The notes: generated by a model not told the origin, from the sequence alone. 64,000 bases of DNA from an uncultured SAR86 cluster bacterium (GCA_902606175.1 CACLEZ010000005.1:1-64000), one strand, 5' to 3'; shown: positions 48,651 through 57,511, counted from the first letter of the stretch. Made by a program: numbers and translations.

Positions 48651-48910
48651 GATGAGGTTCCTAGATTAAGATCATGAAAACTTAATATTTTTTTTATGAT
48701 AGGTTGAAGAGTTACATCATCAAATGACTTCTTATTCACCAAAATATCAAATATTTCTATATCCTCATATTCTAATAGTCTTTGGAAATCGGAGATTTCA
48801 TCTTCTTCAAGGTCATCAAAATTACTTTCGACAAAGGGTATAAATATCGCATCAAGCTCCCATAGACCCCTTCTACATTGCCACAAAATTTTTTTCTTTA
48901 ATTCATTCAA
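48647..48910 (-). CDS. sdhE: FAD assembly factor SdhE
   Basis: The 87-residue helical protein has the RRGLWELDAIF motif (RGxxE) near residues 14-24 and the acidic FQRLLEYEDIEIFDILV block. SdhE attaches FAD covalently to the succinate dehydrogenase flavoprotein. It is divergent from ygfZ, the usual gammaproteobacterial arrangement, and starts 24 bases from it. Confidence 0.95.
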   Translation of the reverse strand: MNELKKKILWQCRRGLWELDAIFIPFVESNFDDLEEDEISDFQRLLEYEDIEIFDILVNKKSFDDVTLQPIIKKILSFHDLNLGTSS

Positions 48911-48921
48911 AATAATTCCCT

Positions 48922-48927
48922 TATAAT
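48922..48927 (+). promoter_or_regulatory. TATAAT -10 element just upstream of ygfZ
   Basis: A perfect TATAAT lies 8 bases before the GTG start of ygfZ. A start site at the normal 6-8 base distance would coincide with the GTG and give a leaderless message. The -35 region is poor (around TTAATT at 48898-48903), so the call rests on the -10 alone. Confidence 0.35.
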
Positions 48928-48934
48928 AGTTTAT

Positions 48935-49768
48935 GTGAAAGGAAAAGAGCTAATAAAACTAGAGCATTTGAGCATACTTGAAATAAATGGCAAAGGTTCA
49001 TTTGAGCTTCTTCAGGGACAAATAACCTCTGATATGGAAAAAGTCTCAGAGGATCATTGTGTCATGGGATCTATTTGCGATATCAAAGGAAGAGTAATGA
49101 GCTCTTTTATCGCAGCCAAAAATGAAAAAGAGAACCATTCATTCTTTCTTGTAGGGGAAACTAAAGCATTAGAAGCAACTCAAACAATTTTAGAAAAATA
49201 TAAGCCCTTTTACGATTGTTCACTGAAGCAAAAAGATGACATCAAATTTTATGCAATTGAAGAGGATTGCTTAATTAGGAATTTTCCAGAATCAAAATTA
49301 GAAATTTCATTTCAAAATTATGATTCTTTTTTTAGATTGCACTATCTAGAAAAGAAATATCATTTGGTGGCATTTACAGAATCAGAAGAATTTAAAGGCT
49401 ATAACATTTCAAATGATAAATTACCCTGGGAGTTAGATGAAATAATTAATCAAAACTTTGAAATAACATCTGAAGTGATAAATAAATTTACTCCTCACGA
49501 GCTGGGATATCACCTTAATACTAGAATTGATTTTGAGAAAGGTTGTTATACCGGACAAGAAATTGTCGCACGGATGCATTATAGGGCAAAAAAATTGCCC
49601 GAGATACTTGTAAGATCAACAAATAAAGAAGTTGAGGACTTAACAAAAGTTTATGATAAAGATAATAAGGTTGTAGGTTTAATTTTGTCCTGCACTAAAA
49701 CTGATAGTAACTATCACTGCCTCCTTTCTATGAATAAAAACTATTCTGGTCAAGATCTAGATTTTTAA
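48935..49768 (+). CDS. ygfZ: tRNA-modifying/folate-binding protein YgfZ
   Basis: The 277-residue protein has the YgfZ signature KGCYTGQEIVARMHYRAK near residues 208-225 and the N-terminal LLQGQITSDMEKVSEDHC. It is a folate-dependent iron-sulfur cluster repair/assembly factor. The start is GTG at 48935, because an ATG two bases upstream is followed at once by TGA, and the first ATG in frame is 33 codons later inside the conserved region. It faces sdhE divergently and ung convergently. Confidence 0.93.
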   Translation: MKGKELIKLEHLSILEINGKGSFELLQGQITSDMEKVSEDHCVMGSICDIKGRVMSSFIAAKNEKENHSFFLVGETKALEATQTILEKYKPFYDCSLKQKDDIKFYAIEEDCLIRNFPESKLEISFQNYDSFFRLHYLEKKYHLVAFTESEEFKGYNISNDKLPWELDEIINQNFEITSEVINKFTPHELGYHLNTRIDFEKGCYTGQEIVARMHYRAKKLPEILVRSTNKEVEDLTKVYDKDNKVVGLILSCTKTDSNYHCLLSMNKNYSGQDLDF

Positions 49769-49773
49769 GTAAT

Positions 49774-50460
49774 TTAATTTTCTTCTATCCATTTAATGGG
49801 TAACTTCCCATTATTTTCTAAGTATTCATTTGCTTGAGAAAAATGCTTACAACCGAAGAATCCTCTGTGAGCAGATAGAGGAGATGGATGCGGAGCTTTG
49901 AGAACTTTATGAATTTTAGGATCTATATTCAACCCTTTTTTTTGGGCATAACTGCCCCAAAGCATAAATACTAAATTTTCCTTACCATTTAATACATTAA
50001 TAATTTTATCTGTAAAAATTTCCCACCCTTGCCCTGCATGAGAGCCAGGAGTTCCTTTTCCGACAGTTAGAACTGAATTTAGTAGCAGCACACCTTGGTG
50101 AGCCCAAAAGGTCAAATCGCCATGTTTAGGTGGTTCTAGCCTTAAATCTGATTTGATTTCTTTAAAAATATTGAGCAGTGACGGTGGGACGGTCATTCCC
50201 TTCTCTACGGAGAACGCCAACCCATTTGCCTGCCCTATTCCATGATATGGATCTTGTCCTAAGATAACTAACTTAACTGAATCAAGGGGGGTTATCTCCA
50301 GGCAATTGAAAATTTTTTTATTCGGAGGGTAAATAACTTCATTCTTTGACTTTTTATCAATCAAGAAATTTCTTAAATCCTCCATATATTCTTCATTAAA
50401 CTCTGACTGTAGCGCTTCAAACCACGAAATATGCATGGCTGGTCTTTTCTTTAAGGTCAT
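49774..50460 (-). CDS. ung: Uracil-DNA glycosylase
   Basis: The 228-residue enzyme has catalytic Asp70 in LVILGQDPYHGIGQANG, the AFSVEKGMTVPPSLLNI segment and His191 in KAPHPSPLSAHRGFFG. It removes uracil from DNA. It ends 5 bases from the ygfZ stop on the opposite strand. The sequence upstream of its start is the only gene-free stretch of more than 300 bases in the window. Confidence 0.98.
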   Translation of the reverse strand: MTLKKRPAMHISWFEALQSEFNEEYMEDLRNFLIDKKSKNEVIYPPNKKIFNCLEITPLDSVKLVILGQDPYHGIGQANGLAFSVEKGMTVPPSLLNIFKEIKSDLRLEPPKHGDLTFWAHQGVLLLNSVLTVGKGTPGSHAGQGWEIFTDKIINVLNGKENLVFMLWGSYAQKKGLNIDPKIHKVLKAPHPSPLSAHRGFFGCKHFSQANEYLENNGKLPIKWIEEN

Positions 50461-50519
50461 TGATTTACATTATGAAGAATAATTAAATTTTCTTAAATGT
50501 ACTATAAATTTAAATTTTT

Positions 50520-50542
50520 TTATCCACAATTTCTGTGGATAA
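50520..50542. promoter_or_regulatory. Head-to-head DnaA-box palindrome
   Basis: TTATCCACA (50520-50528) and TGTGGATAA (50534-50542) are two perfect DnaA boxes in inverted orientation, separated by ATTTC. It is unlikely to be a terminator, because neither strand has a T run after the stem. It lies about 60 bases upstream of ung, in the gene-free stretch. Candidate roles are DnaA control of ung, titration of DnaA or part of a replication control locus. Confidence 0.6.
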
Positions 50543-50643
50543 GTCTTGGGATAACTTCATATCTTTTTTATTTACCTGATATCTAAAGAATATTTCAACG
50601 GATTGTTCAAAATTCAAGCAAAAATTAAAGAATTAAATAAAAT

Positions 50644-50815
50644 CAATAACTTAAGGATTACTTCAAAAAATTTTATGCTTTTCTAGACTTTAATAGACTG
50701 AAAAAAAATAGAGAAAGTAAAATGATCAAAAAATGTGCGTAATTTAAGATTAGTGCACGCGAATTAAATAATAACTTTTACGAATATAAATTATTATTTA
50801 AAACAATAACTTAAG
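50644..50815. repeat. Direct repeat of CAATAACTTAAG
   Basis: The 12-base sequence CAATAACTTAAG occurs at 50644-50655 and again at 50804-50815, 160 bases apart. The second copy ends four bases from the serA stop. In DNA this AT-rich two copies could arise by chance, so the functional meaning is uncertain. Confidence 0.4.
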
Positions 50816-50818
50816 TGT

Positions 50819-52006
50819 TTAAAGTATAAGTCTAACATCAATTACATTTTCTATACCTTTAAGTGAAGAGATGGATTTTTCATCCGCTCCATTCTCTATG
50901 TCTATCAGGTTGTAAGCAATATCGCCGCGACTTACGTTGGTCATCTCGGCTATATTTAAATTTAACTCCCCCAGAGCTGTTGCAATCTGTCCAATCATCG
51001 CCGGTACATTTTTATTAATTATGCTAATACGATGTTCAGTGGTTCGTTTGAGTTGAACATTGGGAAAATTTACAGAATTTTTAATATTTCCAGTTTCAAG
51101 GAAGTCTGTCATTTGGTTTACAGCCATGACTGCACAATTCTCTTCGGCTTGAGCAGTGCTTGCTCCTATATGAGGAAGAAGAATCACATCTTTTTTCTCA
51201 TTAGCTCTTTTGATTAATTCTGGGGTCGGGAAATCTGTAATAAAATTTCTTAAATTACCTTTGTTTAGAAATTCTAAAACATCCGAAGTATCGACAACCT
51301 CATGCCTAGCAAAATTCAATAATGATAATTCTCTAGCTTCTTTGAATAAATCCTTATTAATGATTCCTTTTGTGCTCAAAAGAGCAGGAATATGAATCGA
51401 AATGTAATCACTGATTCTAAATAACTCTTCTATTGAAACTACAGGTTGAATTTGACTTGGAAGTTTCCAAGCCGCCTCTACCGAAATAGCCGGGTCATAA
51501 CCAACAACATCCATTTCGAGGGAAACACCCATTCGAGCAACTTTAGAGCCTATTGCACCTAATCCTACTACTCCTAAAGTAGACCCAGCTAGTTCGTTTC
51601 CTTTAAATTGCTTCTTATTACTTTCTAAAAAAGGCTCAAGTTCAGCCATGTCATTTATTTCAGTAAGTTTGTTAACAAAGTCTATGCTTGCATAGACATT
51701 TCTGGATGACAGCATTAGACCGGCCAGCACTAACTCCTTAACGGCATTTGCATTAGCCCCGGGGGTGTTAAATACAACTATTCCCTCTTCGGTGCATTTT
51801 TCAATAGGAATATTATTCACTCCTGCTCCAGCTCTAGAAATTGCTTTTAAATTCGCAGTTAGATCTTCACTGGTCATTTTTGTGCTTCTAACAAGCACTC
51901 CATCGGGTGTTTTTGAATTCTCTTCAAGATAACAGGAGGTTCCCTCTAACTTTTCTAAACCTATCTTGGCTATGTTGCTTAATGGTTTGACTGAATATTT
52001 TTGCAT
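50819..52006 (-). CDS. serA: D-3-phosphoglycerate dehydrogenase
   Basis: The 395-residue protein has AISRAGAGVNNIPIEKC, VFNTPGANANAVKELVLAGL, the NAD-binding VVGLGAIGSKVARMG, LLNFARHEVVDTSDV (catalytic Arg), LLPHIGASTAQAEENCA (catalytic His) and a C-terminal ACT domain from about residue 325 for serine feedback. It makes phosphohydroxypyruvate for serine. The sequence is of the short type common in Firmicutes and Bacteroidetes (YSVKPLSNIAKIGLEKL at the N-terminus) rather than the E. coli type. The start ATG 52006 is chosen because homologues begin there. It is divergent from argF. Confidence 0.93.
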   Translation of the reverse strand: MQKYSVKPLSNIAKIGLEKLEGTSCYLEENSKTPDGVLVRSTKMTSEDLTANLKAISRAGAGVNNIPIEKCTEEGIVVFNTPGANANAVKELVLAGLMLSSRNVYASIDFVNKLTEINDMAELEPFLESNKKQFKGNELAGSTLGVVGLGAIGSKVARMGVSLEMDVVGYDPAISVEAAWKLPSQIQPVVSIEELFRISDYISIHIPALLSTKGIINKDLFKEARELSLLNFARHEVVDTSDVLEFLNKGNLRNFITDFPTPELIKRANEKKDVILLPHIGASTAQAEENCAVMAVNQMTDFLETGNIKNSVNFPNVQLKRTTEHRISIINKNVPAMIGQIATALGELNLNIAEMTNVSRGDIAYNLIDIENGADEKSISSLKGIENVIDVRLIL

Positions 52007-52048
52007 AATAGTTAGCTTTATTTTTAAGGCCGCGAAGCTTACCATTAA

Positions 52049-52077
52049 TTGCGTAAATGATCGATTATCTATATAGT
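52049..52077 (+). promoter_or_regulatory. Probable sigma-70 promoter of argF
   Basis: TTGCGT (52049-52054) and TATAGT (52072-52077) are separated by 17 bases, the optimal spacing. The start site would be near 52084, giving a leader of about 13 bases to the argF ATG at 52097. I saw no clear ArgR box overlapping it. Confidence 0.5.
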
Positions 52078-52096
52078 CGCGCTCCTTTTTAATAAT

Positions 52097-52978
52097 ATGA
52101 ATAAACATTTCTTAGACCTAAATAACTTTTCTAAAGACGATATTGATAGAATCTTAAGCAATTCAATAGAAATGAAGTCTAAAGGTAAAAGTCTAAAAAT
52201 TTTAGAGGGCAAATTCCTAAGTCTTGTATTTGAAAAATCTTCAACTAGGACTAGAGTGTCTTTTGAAGTTGCAATGGCACAACTTGGTGGCAGAGCATCC
52301 TTTCTTTCTGTGAATGATCTGCAAATGGGACGAGGTGAACCTATTGAGGACACAGCAAAAGTATTATCTTCTATGGTAGACGGTATAGTACTCAGAACAC
52401 TGCAACATAAAACACAGATAAAGTTTGCTGAAAATGCATCAGTTCCAATAATTAATGGTTTGAGTGACAGATCTCATCCATGTCAATTACTGGCTGATTT
52501 ATTAACTTTTCGTGAAGAAAAAGGATCAATAGAAGGAAAAAAAGTTGCGTGGTGTGGGGATTTCAATAATGTTTGCTTCAGTTATGCTCAGGCTGCTGAG
52601 TTATTAAATTTCGAACTAAGTATTGCCTGCCCTAGAGAATTTTATCCTGAAGATATGAAGAACTATAAAAATGTAAGTTTTACAGAATCTATATCGGAAG
52701 CCGTTGAAGATAGTGACTTGGTTTCTACAGATGTTTGGGTATCGATGGGAGATGAAAACGAAGCAGATAAAAGACAAAAAATATTTTCTCATTACCAAGT
52801 TAATAAAGAGATTCTTGACCAAGCCAAACCTGATGTTATTTTTCTACACTGCCTTCCAGCTGTGAGAGGCCAAGAAATTTCTCACAACTTGTTAGAAGAT
52901 TCGAGGAGTTATGTATGGAAGCAAGCCGAAAATAGACTTCATGCCCAAAAGGGTTTATTGGTTGAGCTTTTAAATTAA
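52097..52978 (+). CDS. argF: Ornithine carbamoyltransferase
   Basis: The 293-residue enzyme has the carbamoyl-phosphate motif EKSSTRTRVSFEVAMAQLGG near residue 42, SDRSHPCQLLADLLTF (HPxQ) near 120, and FLHCLPAVRGQEIS near 252 (HCLP with the catalytic Cys). It converts ornithine and carbamoyl phosphate to citrulline in arginine synthesis. The small size points to the anabolic form. It directly abuts the glpK stop on the other strand. Confidence 0.96.
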   Translation: MNKHFLDLNNFSKDDIDRILSNSIEMKSKGKSLKILEGKFLSLVFEKSSTRTRVSFEVAMAQLGGRASFLSVNDLQMGRGEPIEDTAKVLSSMVDGIVLRTLQHKTQIKFAENASVPIINGLSDRSHPCQLLADLLTFREEKGSIEGKKVAWCGDFNNVCFSYAQAAELLNFELSIACPREFYPEDMKNYKNVSFTESISEAVEDSDLVSTDVWVSMGDENEADKRQKIFSHYQVNKEILDQAKPDVIFLHCLPAVRGQEISHNLLEDSRSYVWKQAENRLHAQKGLLVELLN

Positions 52979-54436
52979 TTATTTAACTAAAACTTTTTCT
53001 ACAGCGTCCTTCCACTCATAATATCTGTCTTCTTCCCCTTCAGGTAAAAAGACTTTGTCTATAACCTTCGTTTCCTTTAAGGAACTTAAATCATCGTATA
53101 AATCTGCCTTCAAGCCCGCAAGAAAAGCTGCTCCTAATGAAGTTGTTTCGATAATTGCCGGACGAGATACCTCTACCTGAAGAGTGTTTGCAAGTTGTTG
53201 ACAAAACCAATTGTTATTAACCATTCCTCCATCAATCATTAATTTTTTAAATGTTGCATTGTCTTTTTTCATGGCCTCAACTAAATCTTTTGACTGGAAA
53301 GCTACTGACTCAAGTGTGGCTTTCGTGATATCTTCTTTACTAGTATCTCTTGTTATTCCAAATATCGCTCCTCTTGCTTCTGCGTCCCAATAGGGAGCGC
53401 CTAAGCCCGTCAGAGCCGGGATTACTAGTACCCTAGAATCTGAAGAGGCTATCTTCGACATCGCCTCCGTTTCGAAGGAGTCTTCAAAAAAATTCAACCC
53501 ATCTCTCAACCACTGAATTGCTGAACCTGCAACAAATATGCTACCTTCTAGACCGTATGTTGTTTTGCCATCAATTCGATAACCTATAGTTGAGAGCAAT
53601 TTGTTCTCAGAATATAAAATCTTATCTCCTGAATTTACCATCATAAAGCAACCGGTACCGTAAGTGCTTTTAACATCCCCGGGATCGAAACAACATTGAC
53701 CGATTAATGCAGCTTGTTGATCTCCAGCTACACCGCCTATGCCCACCTCTCCTCCAAGCACTTCAGTCATTCCGTAATCTGATACATTGTCACAAACTTC
53801 CGGAAGTATTTGTCTCGGAATTTCAAATATATCCAATAAGTCATTGTCCCACTGTTGCTCCACTATATTGAACAACATAGTTCTTGAGGCATTAGTGATA
53901 TCTGTTTTATGGCATCTACCTTCCGTCAATTTCCAAATTAAATAAGTGTCAACTGTTCCAAATAATAAGTCTCCATTTAATGCGAGTTCCTTAGCACCCT
54001 CGACATTCTTCAAAAGCCAATGAATTTTTGTTGCAGAGAAATAAGGGTCGATAGTGAGCCCTGTTTTTTTATGAATAATATTCTCGTAAGAGCCTAATTC
54101 GTTGCAAAATTCTGATGTTCTTCTATCCTGCCAAACGATAGCATTATGAATTGGCTCACCTGTTTTTTTATTCCATATTAATGCTGTTTCCCTTTGGTTA
54201 GTTATGCCTATGGATGCTATTTCAGAGCTCGTTATTCCACTTTCCTTAACTAATTTCTGCAAAGTAGATAAAACAGATTGCCATATGTCTTCAGGATTGT
54301 GTTCTACCCACCCGTCTTTAGGAAAGAATTGATTAAATTCTTGTTGGGCAGAGCTAATAAAATCACCCTTTTTATTATATAAAACTGATCTTGTGCTGGT
54401 GGTTCCTTGGTCAATAGAAATAATCTTTTCTTTCAT
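52979..54436 (-). CDS. glpK: Glycerol kinase
   Basis: The 485-residue FGGY kinase has ISIDQGTTSTRSVLYN at the N-terminus, NAIVWQDRRTSEFCNELG near 90, KSTYGTGCFMMVNSGDKI near 255 and GGMVNNNWFCQQLANTLQVE near 400. It phosphorylates glycerol to glycerol-3-phosphate, which plsB (same window) and the GDPD gene connect to in lipid turnover. GGGAGACTTC precedes the ATG. No glpF or glpD gene is adjacent. Confidence 0.97.
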   Translation of the reverse strand: MKEKIISIDQGTTSTRSVLYNKKGDFISSAQQEFNQFFPKDGWVEHNPEDIWQSVLSTLQKLVKESGITSSEIASIGITNQRETALIWNKKTGEPIHNAIVWQDRRTSEFCNELGSYENIIHKKTGLTIDPYFSATKIHWLLKNVEGAKELALNGDLLFGTVDTYLIWKLTEGRCHKTDITNASRTMLFNIVEQQWDNDLLDIFEIPRQILPEVCDNVSDYGMTEVLGGEVGIGGVAGDQQAALIGQCCFDPGDVKSTYGTGCFMMVNSGDKILYSENKLLSTIGYRIDGKTTYGLEGSIFVAGSAIQWLRDGLNFFEDSFETEAMSKIASSDSRVLVIPALTGLGAPYWDAEARGAIFGITRDTSKEDITKATLESVAFQSKDLVEAMKKDNATFKKLMIDGGMVNNNWFCQQLANTLQVEVSRPAIIETTSLGAAFLAGLKADLYDDLSSLKETKVIDKVFLPEGEEDRYYEWKDAVEKVLVK

Positions 54437-54480
54437 GAAGTCTCCCTAAACGCAGTATACAAAATTAACTTACTAAATAG

Positions 54481-54489
54481 TTATCCACA
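54481..54489. promoter_or_regulatory. DnaA box upstream of nrdA
   Basis: TTATCCACA is a perfect DnaA box, 148 bases before the nrdA start and 59 bases before the first NrdR box. DnaA is known to regulate the nrdAB promoter in E. coli, so a similar role is likely. Confidence 0.6.
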
Positions 54490-54539
54490 ACAAATTAACA
54501 GAAAATTTATGTGTTTATAGTATTGTGTTTTTTGTAAAA

Positions 54540-54587
54540 ACACAGTATCTTGTGTCTGTAGTAAAAAGTAGACACTATATATAGGGA
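54540..54587. promoter_or_regulatory. nrdA: Pair of NrdR boxes upstream of nrdA
   Basis: Two 16-base sites match the NrdR consensus acaCwATATaTwGtgt: ACACAGTATCTTGTGT (54540-54555, 14 of 16) and ACACTATATATAGGGA (54572-54587, 13 of 16). Their centres are 32 bases apart (16 bases between them), the spacing seen in known tandem NrdR sites. NrdR represses ribonucleotide reductase genes when dATP is high. The second box overlaps a TATATA run that may be the promoter -10. Confidence 0.75.
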
Positions 54588-54628
54588 TATTGGAAAAAGA
54601 AGAAGAAAACGTAAATAGAAGGAAAAAG

Positions 54629-57496
54629 ATGGAATCATCTACGCAAATTCAAGAAAAAGATAAAAAAAACAAGCAAGAAGTGCAAAAAGAAGTGAAACCA
54701 GCCATTGCACCAGGGCAAATGAGAGTCATAAAAAGAAACGGTTCAGTGGTTTCTTACGATGCAGAAAAGATCGCCATCGCCATCACGAAAGCGTTCTTAG
54801 CTGTCGAAGGAGGAGCAGCTGCAGCTTCGACGAGGATACATAACGAAGTTAATGAACTGGCAAATGCTGTCACGAATACATTCAATAGAAGAATGCCTTC
54901 GGGAGGCACACTGCATATAGAAGAGATACAAGATCAAGTGGAACTGGAATTAATGAGATCGGGAGAACAGAAAGTAGCCAGATCCTATGTCTTATATAGA
55001 GAAGAAAGAAAACAGCTCAGGCAAAAGGAAGCCCCACAAAAGGAAGAAAAAGAAGGTATAAATATCACTCTTGAAAATGGAGATGAAGATACTCTTGACA
55101 TAAAGCATCTTGAGGTCATGGTTGCAGAAGCCTGTGAAGGATTAGAAGGAACTAATGCACAGAACATAATAGATGAAGCAAATAAAAATCTATATGACGG
55201 AGTGACAGAAGAAGACGCAAGAACTTCTTTAGTAATGACTTCACGAACTCTGGTAGAACAAGAACCAAACTACACATACGTAACGGCAAGAATATTACTC
55301 GATAATATTAGGACCGAAGCGTTAACCTATCTGGGGATGCAGAAGCAAGCAACGCAAAAAGAAATGGAGAATCTCTATCCTCAGGCTTTAAGAAGCTTCT
55401 TAGCAAAAGGAGTAGAAAACGAAATACTTAATCCAGAATTGCTTGAAATGGATATACAGAAATTAGGAGAGGCCATCGACGCAACACGAGATACTAACTT
55501 CACTTATTTAGGCCTTCAAACGCTCTATGACAGATATTTCATTCATGATACTGAGGTAAGGTACGAATTACCCCAAGTATTTTTTATGAGAGTATCGATG
55601 GGTCTCGCTCTAAGAGAAGAAAAAAGAGAAGAAAGAGCGATAGAATTTTACAACTTGTTATCTAGCTTCGATTATATGAGTTCTACCCCTACTCTATTCA
55701 ATTCAGGGACTAAGCACTCCCAATTATCTTCTTGTTATCTAACAACTGTACCTGATGATCTTCATGGTATTTATGGAGCTATACAAGATAACGCGATGCT
55801 TTCAAAATGGGCAGGAGGATTAGGAAATGACTGGACACCTGTGAGGGGACTAGGATCTCAAATAAAAGGAACTAATGGAAAATCTCAAGGAGTCGTTCCA
55901 TTCCTAAAAGTCGTAAACGATACAGCAGTTGCTGTTAACCAAGGAGGGAAAAGAAAAGGGGCTGTTTGTTCTTACCTAGAAACTTGGCACGTAGATATAG
56001 AAGAGTTTGTCGAGCTAAGAAAAAATACAGGAGATGATAGAAGAAGAACTCATGATATGAATACGGCTAATTGGGTTCCTGATTTATTCCTAAAAAGAGT
56101 ATCCGAAGATAAAAAATGGACATTATTCACCCCGAGTGATACTCCTGACCTGCATGATCTTTATGGTATGGACTTCGAAAAAAGATACGAAGAGTATGAA
56201 GCACAAACACAAACAGGAGAAATTGAATTCTTCAAAGAAGTAGAAGCGAAAGAGCTTTGGAAGAAAATGCTTTCCATGGTGTTTGAAACAGGTCACCCAT
56301 GGATAACTTTCAAGGATGTTTGTAACTTAAGATCTCCTCAACAGCATACTGGAGTCGTACACTCTTCTAATCTGTGCACCGAAATAACTCTTAACACAAG
56401 TCAAGACGAAATAGCTGTGTGTAATTTAGGGTCAGTCAATCTTACTCATCACATAAAAGATGGAAAAATGGATGAGGAGAAGCTAGAAAAAACAATCAAT
56501 ACGGCGATAAGAATGTTAGATAACGTCATCGATATCAACTTTTATGCTGTAAAGGCAGCAGAAACCTCAAACATGAAGCATAGGCCTATAGGTCTTGGAA
56601 TAATGGGTTTCCATGACGCACTGTATATGTTGCAAACTCCTTATGCTTCGCAAGAGGCAGTTGATTTTGCAGATAGATCTATGGAAATGGTAAGTTACTA
56701 CGCCATAAAAGCATCAAGTGATCTAGCAAAAGAAAGAGGCGCGTATCAGTCATATGAGGGTTCTCTATGGAGCCAAGGTATCCTACCTATAGATTCGATA
56801 AAGCTTCTTAAAGAAAGTAGAGGTGATGACTATCTAGACATGGATGAAAGCTCAACGATGGACTGGGATAGTCTTAGAGAAACCGTAAAGGAACAAGGAA
56901 TAAGAAATTCTAATGTTATGGCAATAGCCCCAACCGCAACAATTGCTAATATTACTGGGGTTTCGCAATCAATCGAGCCCACCTATCAAAACTTATATGT
57001 TAAATCTAATCTATCTGGGGAATTTACGGTTACCAATATTCCAATGGTCGATAACCTCAAGGAATTGGGTCTTTGGGATTCAGTAATGATAAATGATCTT
57101 AAGTATTATGATGGAAGTGTAAAAGGAATATCGAGGATCCCCGACAATGTAAAAGAACTCTATGCCACAGCATTTGATATTGAACCCAGATGGTTAATTG
57201 ATGCCGCAAGTAGGCGACAAAAATGGATAGATCAAAGTCAGTCCTTGAATCTATATATTGATGAACCGAATGGAAAGAAATTAGATATCATGTATCGCAT
57301 GGCCTGGTTAAGAGGCCTAAAAACAACTTATTATCTGCGTTCTAGGTCAGCAACAACAACAGAAAAATCAACTATATCAACAGGTGAACTAAATGCGGTT
57401 TCTGCAACTGCGCAGCCTGAAGTACAACTACAAACTAACACGACAGCGCCATCAGCATGTTCAGTGCTTGATCCTGACTGCGATGCGTGTCAATAA
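54629..57496 (+). CDS. nrdA: Class Ia ribonucleoside-diphosphate reductase, alpha subunit, with two ATP-cone domains
   Basis: The protein of 955 residues has a first ATP-cone from about residue 31 (MRVIKRNGSVVSYDAEKI), a second cone-like region near 140-220 (INITLENGDEDTLDIKHLEV), then the catalytic barrel with LSSCYLTT, SSNLCTEITLN (Asn, Cys, Glu of the active site) and AVCNLGSVNL. The C-terminal DCDAC is the redox relay pair. It reduces ribonucleotides to deoxyribonucleotides. The start ATG 54629 has a strong AGAAGGAAAAAG site. An upstream in-frame TTG would add 13 residues but overlaps no ribosome site. The N-terminal 30 residues are highly charged. Confidence 0.96.
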   Translation: MESSTQIQEKDKKNKQEVQKEVKPAIAPGQMRVIKRNGSVVSYDAEKIAIAITKAFLAVEGGAAAASTRIHNEVNELANAVTNTFNRRMPSGGTLHIEEIQDQVELELMRSGEQKVARSYVLYREERKQLRQKEAPQKEEKEGINITLENGDEDTLDIKHLEVMVAEACEGLEGTNAQNIIDEANKNLYDGVTEEDARTSLVMTSRTLVEQEPNYTYVTARILLDNIRTEALTYLGMQKQATQKEMENLYPQALRSFLAKGVENEILNPELLEMDIQKLGEAIDATRDTNFTYLGLQTLYDRYFIHDTEVRYELPQVFFMRVSMGLALREEKREERAIEFYNLLSSFDYMSSTPTLFNSGTKHSQLSSCYLTTVPDDLHGIYGAIQDNAMLSKWAGGLGNDWTPVRGLGSQIKGTNGKSQGVVPFLKVVNDTAVAVNQGGKRKGAVCSYLETWHVDIEEFVELRKNTGDDRRRTHDMNTANWVPDLFLKRVSEDKKWTLFTPSDTPDLHDLYGMDFEKRYEEYEAQTQTGEIEFFKEVEAKELWKKMLSMVFETGHPWITFKDVCNLRSPQQHTGVVHSSNLCTEITLNTSQDEIAVCNLGSVNLTHHIKDGKMDEEKLEKTINTAIRMLDNVIDINFYAVKAAETSNMKHRPIGLGIMGFHDALYMLQTPYASQEAVDFADRSMEMVSYYAIKASSDLAKERGAYQSYEGSLWSQGILPIDSIKLLKESRGDDYLDMDESSTMDWDSLRETVKEQGIRNSNVMAIAPTATIANITGVSQSIEPTYQNLYVKSNLSGEFTVTNIPMVDNLKELGLWDSVMINDLKYYDGSVKGISRIPDNVKELYATAFDIEPRWLIDAASRRQKWIDQSQSLNLYIDEPNGKKLDIMYRMAWLRGLKTTYYLRSRSATTTEKSTISTGELNAVSATAQPEVQLQTNTTAPSACSVLDPDCDACQ

Positions 57497-57511
57497 AATA
57501 AGGAGAAAAGA

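Larger units (their letters stand above)
50461..50818. other. Gene-free AT-rich stretch between ung and serA
   Basis: This 358-base stretch contains no open frame that resembles a gene. It is more AT-rich than its surroundings. It contains a perfect DnaA-box palindrome (50520-50542), two copies of CAATAACTTAAG, and a weak AT-only inverted repeat, AAATAATAA (50766-50774) with TTATTATTT (50791-50799). It should also hold the promoter of ung on the left and the 3' end signals of serA on the right. I found no convincing intrinsic terminator. Confidence 0.8.

Noticed and set aside
50520-50542. The palindrome read as an intrinsic terminator
   Set aside because: Neither strand has a T run on the 3' side of the stem, and both arms are exact DnaA boxes.
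50766-50799. AAATAATAA/TTATTATTT hairpin downstream of serA as a terminator
   Set aside because: The stem is only A-T pairs with a 16-base loop and would be unstable; no proper T tail is present.
54590-54628. TTG start for nrdA 13 codons upstream
   Set aside because: It overlaps the region just after the NrdR boxes and lacks a ribosome site, while ATG 54629 has a strong one.
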